A DNA stretch of 64,000 nt from CAVVYW01 sp963752605 (GTDB taxonomy: Bacteria > Actinomycetota > Thermoleophilia > Solirubrobacterales > 70-9): assembly GCA_963752605.1 (NCBI GenBank), contig CAVVYW010000005.1, positions 1,178,001 through 1,242,000 of the forward strand, given 5' to 3'. Position 1 is the first letter of the stretch. Each line of letters starts with the position of its first letter. Positions 1 to 8,397 of this stretch are shown here, in pieces. The translations under genes and the position numbers were made by a program. The notes beneath the pieces are model-generated. The model was not told where the DNA came from and ran no database searches. It saw nothing but the letters and a program-made list of their open reading frames with translations.

Positions 1-2123
1 ACCATCACCGAGTAGATCCCGATGCGGCCCCGGTAGCCGATCCGGTGGCAGCGGGGGCAGCCAACGGGCTCATAGGCCTCGAGGTCCGTGGCGACCCGGA
101 AGCCGGCGCGGTTGAGCGCCGCCTGCGGGATCATGGTTCGCTTCTTGCACTGGGAGCAGAGGATTCGCGCGAGCCGCTGAGCGACCACGCAGTCGACGGC
201 GGACGAGGTGAGGAAGGACTCGATGCCCATCTCGTTGAGCCGGGTGACCGCGCCGGGGGCGTCGTTCGTATGCAGCGTGCTCAGCACCATGTGGCCGGTC
301 AACGCCGCCTCGATCGCGATCCGAGCCGTCTCGGCGTCGCGGATCTCGCCGACCATGATCACGTCGGGGTCGGCGCGAAGCACCGAGCGAAGGCCGGTGG
401 CGAAGGTCAGCCCGGCCTTCCGGTGGACGCCCATCTGGTTGACGCCGTCGAGTCGGTACTCGACCGGGTCCTCGATCGTGACGATGTTCCTGTCGACCGA
501 GTTCAGCTCCTGAAGCGCGGCGTAAAGCGTGGTGGACTTGCCGGCACCGGTCGGACCGGTGGCGAGCACGGTCCCGTACGGCTTGCGGAACGAGCCCTCG
601 AACCGCTGGCGCTCATCGCCGTCCATGCCGAGCTCGTCGAGCGTCTTCAGTGCCGCCGACTCGTCCAGGATCCGGATCGAGCAGCCCTCGCCACGCTGGG
701 TCGGCAGGGTGGTGATGCGCAGGTCGATCCGCCGGTCCTCGATGGTGACGCCGACGCGGCCATCCTGCGGGATCCGCTTCTCGGCGATATCGAGGTCGGC
801 CATGACCTTGATTCGCGAGACGACTCCGGCGACCATCCGCTTCGGGACCCTGGCGGTCTCCTGGAGCACGCCGTCGATGCGGAAGCGGATCCGCATCTCG
901 GTGTCCTCCCGCTCGAAGTGGATGTCGGAGGCGCCCTCTGTCACGCCCTGACCGAGGATGCTGTTGACCAACTTGATCACCGGCGCGTCCTCGGCCGAGG
1001 CGCGGATCTCGGTGACCTCGGCCGCGTCGGCCTCCTCGTCCTCCTCGTCCTCGGCGATGGCCTCGGCGAAGGTGCTCTGCAGCGTGCTGAGCTTCCCGAT
1101 CAGGGACTCGACGTCGGCGGCGGGTGCGACGGCAACCCGGCAGTTCAGCCCGGTCGCCATCTGCACGTCGTCGAGTGCGACCACGTTGGCGGGGTCGGCC
1201 ATCGCCAGGATCAGGGTGGCCTCGTCGATGAAGCCGATCGGCACCGCCTTGTGGCGGCGGGCCGACTTGACCGAGATCAAGTTCGCCGCGCCCATGTCCA
1301 CCTGGAAGACGGCGAGGTCCACGAAGTCGAGGCCGTACCGCTCGGCGACCGCCCTGGTCACCTGCTCGGAGTCGATGACGCCCTGCTCGAGCAGGAGCTG
1401 CTCGGGGGAGCGGCCGGCCGTCCGCGACTGCGCGACCACCTGCTCGATCTGCTCAGGCGTCGCATAGCCGAGGTCGCGGACCGAGTCCGTGATGAAGGCG
1501 CCGGAGTGCCCCCGGCTCAGCGGAGGGATCAGGCCGGGGATGCCGCCTTCCGGGGTGCGCTCGACGGGGGTCGGGGTACCGTCAGCGTCTGGTGTGACGG
1601 CCGTCTCGACCTCGACCTCAACCTCAGCTGGCGCGGCCGGTGCGGCCGGCGTTGCGGCCGGCGGCGGGGCCGGCGGGGTCATCCCGCCTCCGGCGCCGTT
1701 GCCGCCGGCACCGGTCTCCGTGGTCTCAGCCGGGCTCGCCGCAGGAGGAGGCTCCGGGCCGGGCGGCGGCTCAGTGGCGGGCGAGGGGTCCGCCCTTCTT
1801 TTTACGGGGGAGGTCTTCGGGGGCCGCGAAGGCGGAGGGAGCGGCGGAGGATCCGCGGGCGGCGGCGAGGGGCTTCCCTGCGCGGGAGGGGGTTCGGGCG
1901 CGGGAGGAGGTGCGGGGGCGCGAGGCTGCGGGGGCCCCGGCGGATAGGGAGGCGGCGAAGGGGTATCCGGCCGCGCGCTGGCGCTGGGGGCGGACCCGTT
2001 GGCCGGCGACTCCGAAGGCAGCTGGGGCGGGCCGACCGAATCCGGCTCGGACTCGGGAGCGGTTGCCGCCTCGGCAGGCCCCGGTACGGGCTGCAGGTAG
2101 TCGGGACGATCCCGCGGGGTCAT
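1..2123 (-). CDS. pilB: Type IV pilus assembly ATPase PilB (GspE/PilB family), C-terminus cut by window edge
   Basis: Hexameric cytoplasmic ATPase that powers pilin polymerisation. About 707 residues are visible from ATG 2123; no stop is reached before base 1. Residues 1-190 are a low-complexity Pro/Ala-rich region, unusually long for PilB. A GspE N-terminal (MshEN-like) domain follows from about residue 193 (EQLLLEQGVIDSEQ near 238). The ATPase domain has Walker A GPTGAGKST near residue 523, the IEDPVEY Asp box, GEIRDAETA (Walker B region) and the His box STLHTND. Two zinc-binding Cys pairs (CSQC near 657, CPRC near 690) mark it as PilB/GspE rather than PilT. It follows a thioredoxin-like gene by 7 bases and lies downstream of pilT, so the three form one operon. 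Only a few C-terminal residues appear to be missing. Confidence 0.93.
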   Translation of the reverse strand, partial: MTPRDRPDYLQPVPGPAEAATAPESEPDSVGPPQLPSESPANGSAPSASARPDTPSPPPYPPGPPQPRAPAPPPAPEPPPAQGSPSPPPADPPPLPPPSRPPKTSPVKRRADPSPATEPPPGPEPPPAASPAETTETGAGGNGAGGGMTPPAPPPAATPAAPAAPAEVEVEVETAVTPDADGTPTPVERTPEGGIPGLIPPLSRGHSGAFITDSVRDLGYATPEQIEQVVAQSRTAGRSPEQLLLEQGVIDSEQVTRAVAERYGLDFVDLAVFQVDMGAANLISVKSARRHKAVPIGFIDEATLILAMADPANVVALDDVQMATGLNCRVAVAPAADVESLIGKLSTLQSTFAEAIAEDEEDEEADAAEVTEIRASAEDAPVIKLVNSILGQGVTEGASDIHFEREDTEMRIRFRIDGVLQETARVPKRMVAGVVSRIKVMADLDIAEKRIPQDGRVGVTIEDRRIDLRITTLPTQRGEGCSIRILDESAALKTLDELGMDGDERQRFEGSFRKPYGTVLATGPTGAGKSTTLYAALQELNSVDRNIVTIEDPVEYRLDGVNQMGVHRKAGLTFATGLRSVLRADPDVIMVGEIRDAETARIAIEAALTGHMVLSTLHTNDAPGAVTRLNEMGIESFLTSSAVDCVVAQRLARILCSQCKKRTMIPQAALNRAGFRVATDLEAYEPVGCPRCHRIGYRGRIGIYSVM

Positions 2124-2130
2124 GGTTCCC

Positions 2131-2775
2131 TTATCCGGGGCTGTAGGGCAGGTCGTCGCGGCCCGAGTAGAGCGCGTCGCGAACGGCCTGGACCACGCTG
2201 CCGGCGTTTCGGAAGCCGTAGCTCACCTGAGCCTGCGGCACCGAGCTGACCCGGCGCGGCCGGACCACGACCAGGGCGGGGACCCGGCTCACCCCGACGC
2301 CCTGGGTGATGCGCGAATAGCGCGCAATCTTGTTCGCGGGGACGACGAAAACCGAGGTGCTCGGCTCGGACAACCTCGCCACTGAGCTCAGAACGAGCCT
2401 GTCATCGGCGGCCGAGGGCTTGACGATCAGCAGAACGATCGCGTTGCCGCGCTCCCAGGCCGCCGCGAACTCGGGCGGCATGCCCGGGCCAGGCTCCAGC
2501 GCCTCGGGGTCGACCGTGCCCGAGCTGGTGGGAACTGAGGACGGTGCGCTCGGCACCGCCGGGGACGGCGCGCCGGTGGGGGTGCTGACAGGGGCCGAGC
2601 CCGTCGGAGAGGCTGTCGCGCCCGCCGTGGTCGCGGCCCCGGGCGTGCCGCTGGGCGGCGGCGCGGGCTCCTCCTTCTTCATCACCTTGGTGAGGAGGAA
2701 GAACGCGAACACGACCAGCAGCGCGCCGACCACGGCCATCTGAACCTTGGGGTTTTCGTTTATCGCCTTCCTCAT
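2131..2775 (-). CDS. Membrane-anchored thioredoxin-like protein in the pilus operon
   Basis: A 214-residue protein. A short cytoplasmic N-terminus is followed by one membrane helix (about residues 12-30, MAVVGALLVVFAFFLL), a Pro/Thr/Ser/Ala-rich spacer (35-90) and a C-terminal domain. That domain reads like a degenerate thioredoxin fold: a beta strand NAIVLLIVKP, a middle strand TSVFVVP, and RVPALVVVRP, where the Pro after Val sits at the usual cis-proline position. No CxxC pair is present, so disulfide chemistry is unlikely. It sits between pilT and pilB, 7 bases before the pilB start, so a role in pilus assembly or anchoring is inferred from context only. An AAGGA-type site lies upstream of ATG 2775. 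Confidence 0.7.
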   Translation of the reverse strand: MRKAINENPKVQMAVVGALLVVFAFFLLTKVMKKEEPAPPPSGTPGAATTAGATASPTGSAPVSTPTGAPSPAVPSAPSSVPTSSGTVDPEALEPGPGMPPEFAAAWERGNAIVLLIVKPSAADDRLVLSSVARLSEPSTSVFVVPANKIARYSRITQGVGVSRVPALVVVRPRRVSSVPQAQVSYGFRNAGSVVQAVRDALYSGRDDLPYSPG

Positions 2776-2859
2776 GGCTGAATCCGCTTCCTTGCGGTAG
2801 CCAGATCTAGGTCGGACGTTGGGCGAGAAAGCTTGAGCCCGAACAGGCTGCGTTCGTGC

Positions 2860-3990
2860 CTAGGACTGCCCGGCACCGTCGCCCACCACCTGCTCGATTC
2901 CGCTCGCGCGCCGGCCCTGTGCGGCCAGCATCAGCTTGAAGTCGTGCGGACTCGACGCCGTTTCCATCGCGACCTCCTCGGAGATCGCGCCGGAGGTGAC
3001 GAACCCCAGCAGCGCCTGGTCGAAGGTCTGCATGCCGTAGAAGTCGCCCTCGCCGATCACCTCGGTGATCCGCCCCGTCTCCTCCGGATTGAGGATCAGA
3101 TCCTGGATTCGCCCGGTGACGACCATCACCTCGGAGACCGCCACCCGGCCCTCGTGGTCGGTGCGGGGGACCAGCCGCTGGGAGATGCAGCCCTTGAGGG
3201 TCGACGCCAGCATCACTCGCGCCTGCTGCTGGTGGTGCGGCGGGAAGAAGTCGATGATCCGGTTGATCGTCTCGCTCGCGTCCAGGGTGTGGAGGGTGGA
3301 GAGGACGAGGTGGCCGGTCTCCGCGGCGGAGAGCGCGGTCCGGACGGTCTCCTCGTCGCGCATCTCCCCGATCAGGATCACGTCGGGGTCCTGGCGAAGG
3401 ACGCGGCGCATCGCGCGGGCGAAGCTCTCGGTGTCGGCGCCGACTTCGCGCTGGTTGATGATCGAGAGCTTGTCGCGATGCAGGTACTCGATCGGGTCCT
3501 CGAGCGTGACGATGTGGCGCGCCCGGTTCGAGTTGATGTGGTCGATCATCGCCGCCAGGGTCGTCGACTTCCCCGACCCGGTCGTGCCGGTCAGCAGGAT
3601 GATCCCGCGGGGCTCGTCGGCCAGCCGGCGGACGACCTCAGGCAGACCCAGTTCGTCGATGGTCCGGACCTGGTAGGGGATGGCGCGCATCACGACGGAG
3701 GTCGTGCCGCGCTGCCGGAAGGCGTTGACGCGGAAGCGGGAGACGCCCTCGATCGAGTACGAGAAATCGGCCTCCCCGACCTCCGCGAACTCCTTCCGAG
3801 CTGACTCATTGTCCGCGGCGATGTGCTCGAGGACCGCGTCCGTGTCGGCGGCGGTCAGGGGCTCGGAGCCCTGGATCGCCCAGAGGTCACCGTGGACGCG
3901 CGCCACGGGCGGCGCGTCCACCTTGAGATGGAGGTCTGAGCCCTCCCGCTCGACCGTGTACTTCAGGGCAGCATCGATGTCGAAGGCCAT
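2860..3990 (-). CDS. pilT: Twitching motility (pilus retraction) ATPase PilT
   Basis: Cytoplasmic hexameric ATPase driving pilus retraction. From ATG 3990 it is 376 residues, close to the usual 345-380 of PilT. It shows the N-terminal PAS-like domain (GSDLHLKVDAPPVAR), Walker A GTTGSGKST near residue 135, IEDPIEYLH, the Walker B region LIGEMRDEETV and the His box LSTLHTLDA. The Cys pairs of PilB are absent, which separates the two. In-frame GTG codons exist at 4008 and 3993; ATG 3990 matches family starts (MAFDIDAAL). It lies between rpoD and the thioredoxin-like gene on the same strand. Confidence 0.94.
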   Translation of the reverse strand: MAFDIDAALKYTVEREGSDLHLKVDAPPVARVHGDLWAIQGSEPLTAADTDAVLEHIAADNESARKEFAEVGEADFSYSIEGVSRFRVNAFRQRGTTSVVMRAIPYQVRTIDELGLPEVVRRLADEPRGIILLTGTTGSGKSTTLAAMIDHINSNRARHIVTLEDPIEYLHRDKLSIINQREVGADTESFARAMRRVLRQDPDVILIGEMRDEETVRTALSAAETGHLVLSTLHTLDASETINRIIDFFPPHHQQQARVMLASTLKGCISQRLVPRTDHEGRVAVSEVMVVTGRIQDLILNPEETGRITEVIGEGDFYGMQTFDQALLGFVTSGAISEEVAMETASSPHDFKLMLAAQGRRASGIEQVVGDGAGQS

Positions 3991-4083
3991 CACCCCGCCT
4001 ATCGGCACTCAGGCGCGGGGCTTGAGCCTCACCGTGCGTGGGTCGTGGGCGCGAGTGGCGGGTGCGCCGCGAGGAACGCTCCC

Positions 4084-4135
4084 AAAAAATCAGCGAGCGA
4101 AGCGAGCGCGTTCCGAGCGGCGCAGTCGCCGCTCG
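4084..4135 (-). terminator. Probable rpoD terminator
   Basis: Just after the rpoD stop there is a perfect 9-bp hairpin (CGAGCGGCG / CGCCGCTCG, 4-base loop, 4114-4135). About 24 bases further along the transcript is a run of six U (4084-4089). The distance makes it an imperfect intrinsic terminator. Confidence 0.5.
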
Positions 4136-4138
4136 CGT

Positions 4139-5239
4139 CTACGCAACTTCGCGCAGCTTCTGAGCCTCAGCCAGAGACTGAAGCTTCTTGAGCACTGGTT
4201 CTCGATCTGCCGAATGCGCTCGCGGGTGACGTTGAAGGTCCGGCCCGACCTCGTCCAGGGTCCGCGGATGCTCGCCGCCGAGCCCGTAGCGGAGCTCGAG
4301 CACACGGCGCTCGCGGTAGGAGAGGTTCTCGAGGGCCTCCTTCAGCGCCTCCTTGGTGAGCAGCTCGGCGGCACGCTCGAAGGGCGACTCGGCCCGCTCG
4401 TCGGCGATGAACTGGCCGAACTCCGACTCCTCCTCGTCGCCGACCGGCTTCTCGAGGGAGACGGGGGCCTGCGCCGAGCGCTTGATGGAGTCGACCTCCT
4501 CCGGCTCGATGCCGGTGACCTCGGCGATCTCCTCTGGGCTCGGCTCACGGCCCAGCTCGGTGACCAGCTTCCGCTCCGCGCGGCCGATCTTGTTGAGCTT
4601 CTCCACGACGTGGACCGGGATGCGGATGGTTCGCGCCTTGTCGGCGAGCGCGCGGGCGATCGCCTGGCGGATCCACCAGGTCGCGTAGGTCGAGAACTTA
4701 AAGCCCTTGCGGTAATCGAACTTCTCGGCGGCGCGCACCAGGCCGAGCGTGCCCTCCTGGATCAGGTCGAGGAAGGGCAGGCCCTGGTTGCGGTAGTTCT
4801 TGGCGATCGAGACGACCAGACGGAGGTTCGACTCGACCATCTTCTGCTTGGCGTCGAGGTCGCCGCGCTCGATCCGCTTCGCGAGCTCGACCTCCTCGGC
4901 CGCCGTCAGGAGCCTGACCTTGCCGATGTCCTTGAGGAACAGCTGCAGGCTGTCCGTGGTCATGTCGGGCTTCAGGTCGAGCGCCGCCTTCTCCCGCTTG
5001 CGACCGCGGCCCTTGGTCCGCTCCGCCTCGGGGGAGTCCTTCAGGGCGGGGTCGACGTCCTCGACCAGCTCGATCCCCGACTTCTCGAGGTGGCCGTAGA
5101 GGTCCTCGACGTCGGACTCGTCAAGCTCCACCTCCGAGACGGCAGAGGAGACGTCACCGTAGGTGAGCACGCCCAGCTGCTGACCCTTGGTGATCAGCGT
5201 CTTTACTTCCTCGAGCTCCTGTATCTCCGCGACTAGCAT
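4139..5239 (-). CDS. rpoD: Primary sigma factor RpoD/SigA, with two compensating indels
   Basis: Housekeeping sigma factor, 366 residues. An N-terminal 1.1-like region (EIQELEEVKTLITKGQQLG) is followed by region 1.2 (DSLQLFLKDIGKVRLL), region 2 (NLRLVVSIAKNYRNQGLPF, GFKFSTYATWWIRQAI), region 3 and region 4. In region 4.2 the expected GRTFNVTRERIRQIENQ appears only in a shifted frame. An extra G near 4245 and a missing base near 4199 garble about 16 residues of the DNA-binding helix and then restore the frame to LKKLQSLAEAQKLREVA. A working cell cannot have this, so I read both as sequence errors. A canonical promoter lies upstream at 5366-5394. Confidence 0.95.
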   Translation of the reverse strand: MLVAEIQELEEVKTLITKGQQLGVLTYGDVSSAVSEVELDESDVEDLYGHLEKSGIELVEDVDPALKDSPEAERTKGRGRKREKAALDLKPDMTTDSLQLFLKDIGKVRLLTAAEEVELAKRIERGDLDAKQKMVESNLRLVVSIAKNYRNQGLPFLDLIQEGTLGLVRAAEKFDYRKGFKFSTYATWWIRQAIARALADKARTIRIPVHVVEKLNKIGRAERKLVTELGREPSPEEIAEVTGIEPEEVDSIKRSAQAPVSLEKPVGDEEESEFGQFIADERAESPFERAAELLTKEALKEALENLSYRERRVLELRYGLGGEHPRTLDEVGPDLQRHPRAHSADREPVLKKLQSLAEAQKLREVA

Positions 5240-5365
5240 CCTGTTCTCCGCTTACCCAGTTATGTCCAAATCAGATTCGACCTCGGGGACCGAACCTTTA
5301 CTTCCGGCCCAAAAAGGCGGCAAAAACGCGGGCCAGGCATCCACCCCGGACCGCGCGTGACTACA

Positions 5366-5394
5366 AGCCTAGCCACTATATTTTTTGAAGTCAA
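5366..5394 (-). promoter_or_regulatory. rpoD promoter (TTGACT - 17 - TAGGCT)
   Basis: On the minus strand, -35 TTGACT (5394-5389) and -10 TAGGCT (5371-5366) are separated by 17 bases, a textbook sigma70 layout. The -10 hexamer is identical to the one found directly before several start codons in this window. About 120 bases of leader precede the rpoD ATG. Confidence 0.75.
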
Positions 5395-5466
5395 GCCTGG
5401 AACACACGCCTGGCCGCAAAGTTCCGCGCGAACTGCGAAGTACACCGGCACGGACGTTCGTTACGC

Positions 5467-6318
5467 ATGAGGCGTGGCTGGATCTCGGTCTGGCTGCGGG
5501 CCTTCTGGAACCGCGCCTACAAGGAGAACATCACCGGCCTCTCGGGGATGGTCGCCTACAACCTGATGCTGGCGGTGTTCCCCTTCGCGCTGCTGGTGCT
5601 GTTCGTGTTCGGCCAGGTGGTGGACAGCCCGGAGATCGAGGAGAGCGTGATCATCGACATCCAGCGCCTCTTCCCGAACATCGAGCAGGACGCGCTGATG
5701 AACGCGATCGACCGCGTTCGCGACAGCTCGACCACGATCGGAATCGCCGCTGTGGTCGGCGGCCTCTGGATCGGCGCCTCCTTCTGGGGGGCGATGGACA
5801 CCGCCTTCTGCCGCATCTACCACGTCGAGTGCCGGGGCTGGGTGGAGCAGAAGCGCTTCTCCTTCGTAATGCTCCTCGCGCTCACGCTGCTCCTCGCGGC
5901 CAGCGTCGCGGTGCCGGCCGTAGAGAGCGCGGCGCTCTCCGGCGCCGAGGACCTTCCCTGGGGCCTCGACGACCTGGGGGCGATCCGGGTCGGGATCGTC
6001 GTCGCCGGCGGCTTCGCGATCACGTTCGGGATCGTCTCGGCCATCTACTGGGCGGTTCCGAAGGGGCACATGCCCTGGCGCTCGATCTGGCCGGGCGCCC
6101 TCTTTTTCAGCGCGGCGGTCAGCGTCGCCAACTACGTCTTCCCTCTCTACCTGACCAGCATCTCCGACCTCAACCGGATCGGCGGGACGCTCGGCTTCAT
6201 CCTCGTCGCCCTGCTCTGGTTCTACGCCGTCAGCCTCGGCCTGCTGGCCGGCGCGGTGATCAACTCACTGCGCCATGAGCGCGACCAGACCACGGGCCAC
6301 CTGCCCACGGAGGGCTAG
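5467..6318 (+). CDS. YihY/BrkB family inner-membrane protein
   Basis: A 283-residue polytopic membrane protein. The start has the family hallmark KENITGLSGMVAYNLML running into the first helix. Further helices lie at about 95-115, 140-160, 185-205 and 215-270, giving about six in total, and the closing segment GTLGFILVALLWFYAVS is typical of the family. YihY/BrkB proteins lack an agreed biochemical function; the old RNase BN label is wrong. It is divergent from rpoD and followed by a GC hairpin at 6324-6344. ATG 5467 gives the family-like N-terminus; no strong ribosome site is visible. Confidence 0.88.
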   Translation: MRRGWISVWLRAFWNRAYKENITGLSGMVAYNLMLAVFPFALLVLFVFGQVVDSPEIEESVIIDIQRLFPNIEQDALMNAIDRVRDSSTTIGIAAVVGGLWIGASFWGAMDTAFCRIYHVECRGWVEQKRFSFVMLLALTLLLAASVAVPAVESAALSGAEDLPWGLDDLGAIRVGIVVAGGFAITFGIVSAIYWAVPKGHMPWRSIWPGALFFSAAVSVANYVFPLYLTSISDLNRIGGTLGFILVALLWFYAVSLGLLAGAVINSLRHERDQTTGHLPTEG

Positions 6319-6323
6319 GCCCA

Positions 6324-6344
6324 CTGGCGCGCTCGTGGCGCCAG
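6324..6344. terminator. GC hairpin between convergent genes
   Basis: Perfect 7-bp stem CTGGCGC/GCGCCAG with a 7-base loop, just after the YihY-family stop and before the convergent secreted-protein stop. There is no U run, so it is only a candidate bidirectional terminator. Confidence 0.35.
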
Positions 6345-6379
6345 GCGTGCCTACTGCTGGACCTTCTTCGTCTCCTGTC

Positions 6380-6760
6380 TTACCGGGGCAGATGTGCTTG
6401 GTACCTCTTGGTCTTCTTCACCACTTTCCTGAGGACGGCCGTCGCCTCGGTGCCCGGCGGGGGCTTGACCCCGGTGGCGGAGAAGTTCCCGCCGGCGTCC
6501 GTAACCACGGTCGTGAGGAGGACGCCTCCGACGTAGATGTCCACGGTGCGCTTCTCTCGACAGATCCTGGCGCCGCCGACATGACCCGAATACTGGACCG
6601 TGGTCGGCCCGGTCGAGACCGTATCGAAGACGAAGCTGGTCTGGTGCGTGATCGTGCGAGCCGAGGCGGTGCCGCCCAACAGAGAAAGCGCCAGCGCCGC
6701 GGCGACCGAAGCGGCCAGCACGGAGGCAATGGCCCGCGGACGGTTTCCTTGCTTTCCCAC
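6380..6760 (-). CDS. Small secreted protein, function unknown
   Basis: A 126-residue protein with a clear Sec signal peptide (positive start, hydrophobic core ASVLAASVAAALALSLLGG, cleavage likely after TASA near residue 34). The mature part is short and beta-rich, contains a single Cys in ARICREKRTVDIYVGG and ends in a mildly basic KKTKRYQAHLPR tail. The middle resembles an Ig/carboxypeptidase-regulatory-like strand pattern (VTDAGGNFSATGV), but I do not recognise a named family. Start GTG 6760 is supported by a GGAGGAGG ribosome site. It lies downstream of glpX on the same strand. Confidence 0.65.
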   Translation of the reverse strand: MGKQGNRPRAIASVLAASVAAALALSLLGGTASARTITHQTSFVFDTVSTGPTTVQYSGHVGGARICREKRTVDIYVGGVLLTTVVTDAGGNFSATGVKPPPGTEATAVLRKVVKKTKRYQAHLPR

Positions 6761-6786
6761 TTTGTGATCCTCCTCCCCCTACCTAT

Positions 6787-6807
6787 GCGGCCGCCCTCCG
6801 CGGCCGC
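6787..6807. terminator. GC hairpin after glpX
   Basis: Stem GCGGCCG/CGGCCGC with a 7-base loop, between glpX (stop at 6861) and the start of the secreted protein at 6760. No clear U run follows; it may attenuate rather than end transcription. Confidence 0.3.
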
Positions 6808-6860
6808 TGTCGTGACCACTTTAGCCGCTGGGGGCGGATCCGATTCGACCGGTTGGGCGG

Positions 6861-7895
6861 CTAGCCGTACAGCCCTCCGGTGACCTCGCGCAGCTTGGGG
6901 CGGTCGTGGATCGCCTTGACGCGGCGAATCGTGCCCGAGCGGGACCGCATCACCAGCGACTCGGTGGTCGCGTGGCCGTCGTCGGTGACCCGGACCCCCT
7001 CGAGGAGGTCGCCATCGGTCACCCCGGTCGCCGCGAAGAAGACGTCGTCTCCCCCGACCAGGTCGTCGGTGTCGAGCACCCGGTCGAGGTCGTAGCCGGC
7101 GTCCTCGGCCGCCTTGCGCTCCTCGTCGTCGCGGGGCCAGAGCCGTCCGAGGATCCGCCCGCCCATGCACTTGATCGCTGCTGCGGAGAGGACGCCCTCG
7201 GGGGTTCCGCCGACGCCCCAGAGGAGGTCGATGCCGGTGTTCGGCATCACCGCGAAGAGCGCGGCCGCCACGTCGCCGTCGGAGATGAAGCGGATGCTCG
7301 CACCCACCTCGCGCAACGCCTCCACGGCCTTCTCGTGGCGAGGCCGGTCGAGCATGATCACGGTCACATCCCCAGGCTCGCCGCCCTTGCGCTCCGCGAT
7401 CTTGGGGATCAGGTCCTCCAGCGGTGTGTCGAGGCTGATCAGGTCCGCGGCGCGCGGCCCCGTCGCGATCTTCTCCATGTAGACGCACGGGCCGGGGTCG
7501 AACATCGTGCCCCGCTCGGACAGGGCGATCACGGACAGGGCGGAGGGCTGGCCGCGTGCGGTGAGGGTGGTCCCCTCGAGGGGGTCCACGGCGATGTCCA
7601 CGACCGGCGGGCTGCCGTCCCCGATCTCCTCGCCGTTGTAGAGCATGGGCGCCTCGTCCTTCTCGCCCTCGCCGATCACGACCACGCCGTCCATCGGCAC
7701 CGTGTCGAGCATCAGTCGCATCGCGTCCACGGCGGCGCCGTCCGCGCTCTCCTTCTCGCCGCGGCCGACCCAGCGGCCGGCCGCGAGCGCCCCCGCCTCG
7801 GTGACGCGGACGAGCTCGAGCGCCAGGTTCCGGTCCGGGTGCGAGCCGGAGCGGACGTCCTGGGAGATGACGTGTTCTTCTTCGGCCTTCGCCAC
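6861..7895 (-). CDS. glpX: Class II fructose-1,6-bisphosphatase GlpX
   Basis: Hydrolyses fructose-1,6-bisphosphate to fructose-6-phosphate in gluconeogenesis. Length 344 matches the family. Key metal and substrate motifs are visible: VVIGEGEKDEAPML, VDIAVDPLEGTTLTARG (DPLEGT metal site) and GVGGTPEGVLSAAAIKCMGG. The short N-terminal extension (MAKAEEEHVISQD) is typical of actinobacterial GlpX. Start GTG 7895 is preceded by TAGCCT (7908-7903) with a 7-base gap, consistent with a leaderless transcript. Confidence 0.95.
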   Translation of the reverse strand: MAKAEEEHVISQDVRSGSHPDRNLALELVRVTEAGALAAGRWVGRGEKESADGAAVDAMRLMLDTVPMDGVVVIGEGEKDEAPMLYNGEEIGDGSPPVVDIAVDPLEGTTLTARGQPSALSVIALSERGTMFDPGPCVYMEKIATGPRAADLISLDTPLEDLIPKIAERKGGEPGDVTVIMLDRPRHEKAVEALREVGASIRFISDGDVAAALFAVMPNTGIDLLWGVGGTPEGVLSAAAIKCMGGRILGRLWPRDDEERKAAEDAGYDLDRVLDTDDLVGGDDVFFAATGVTDGDLLEGVRVTDDGHATTESLVMRSRSGTIRRVKAIHDRPKLREVTGGLYG

Positions 7896-7914
7896 GGCCC
7901 AGAGGCTAGGAGAC

Positions 7915-8394
7915 CTAGAACGTTGCCGGCGGTTTTCGCTGTGCGCCGCCGCCGCTCTCCACGGCGCGGAAGCCGCCGGCCAGGAAGATGCCGAGGGAGG
8001 CGAGCAGGGCGATGATGTAGCCGTAGGAGAGGCTGACCTGGATGTCGTTGGCCGAGGGCTTGTCGACGAGCCCGTTGTAGGCGATCAGGACGAAGGCGGT
8101 GAGCCCGACGATCGCGGTCAGCTCGCCGCGGGGCCAGGTCAGCTGGTGGCCGCGGATCACGATGTAGGAGAGGATGAACGGGGCCGAGGCGGCGGCGATC
8201 AGCAGCCAGCGCAGGATCGGGAACGTGTCGAAGCCGCTGCAGCTGTTGTTGCCCTCGCCGCACACCCAGTCCTCCGACTCGTCGCGAACCGCGTCGGAGC
8301 CGAGCGAGTACCACTCGAGGAAGAGGCTGACGACGAGGATCAACGCCGCGATCAACCCCACGATCTCGGAGCGGCGAAGTTCCGAGGTGTCCAT
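7915..8394 (-). CDS. Four-helix membrane protein, function unknown
   Basis: A 159-residue protein beginning MDTSELRRSEIVGL. Four hydrophobic helices are visible: about 12-28 (IVGLIAALILVVSLFLEW), 63-83, 95-112 and 123-142. The loop after helix 1 holds two Cys (WVCGEGNNSCSGF) that could pair outside the cell. The tail is short and Gly/Pro-rich. I recognise no family beyond a resemblance to small actinobacterial membrane proteins. ATG 8394 is chosen over GTG 8418 because TAGGGT lies exactly 7 bases before it, mirroring the divergent gene. Confidence 0.7.
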   Translation of the reverse strand: MDTSELRRSEIVGLIAALILVVSLFLEWYSLGSDAVRDESEDWVCGEGNNSCSGFDTFPILRWLLIAAASAPFILSYIVIRGHQLTWPRGELTAIVGLTAFVLIAYNGLVDKPSANDIQVSLSYGYIIALLASLGIFLAGGFRAVESGGGAQRKPPATF

Positions 8395-8397
8395 GGC

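Noticed and set aside
45..2249. A 734-codon plus-strand frame opposite pilB
   Set aside because: The minus strand encodes PilB with Walker A, Asp and His boxes; the plus frame is compositional.
4080..4112. GCGAGCGAAGCGAGCG near the rpoD end as a hairpin
   Set aside because: It is a direct repeat, not an inverted one; only the 4114-4135 stem pairs properly.
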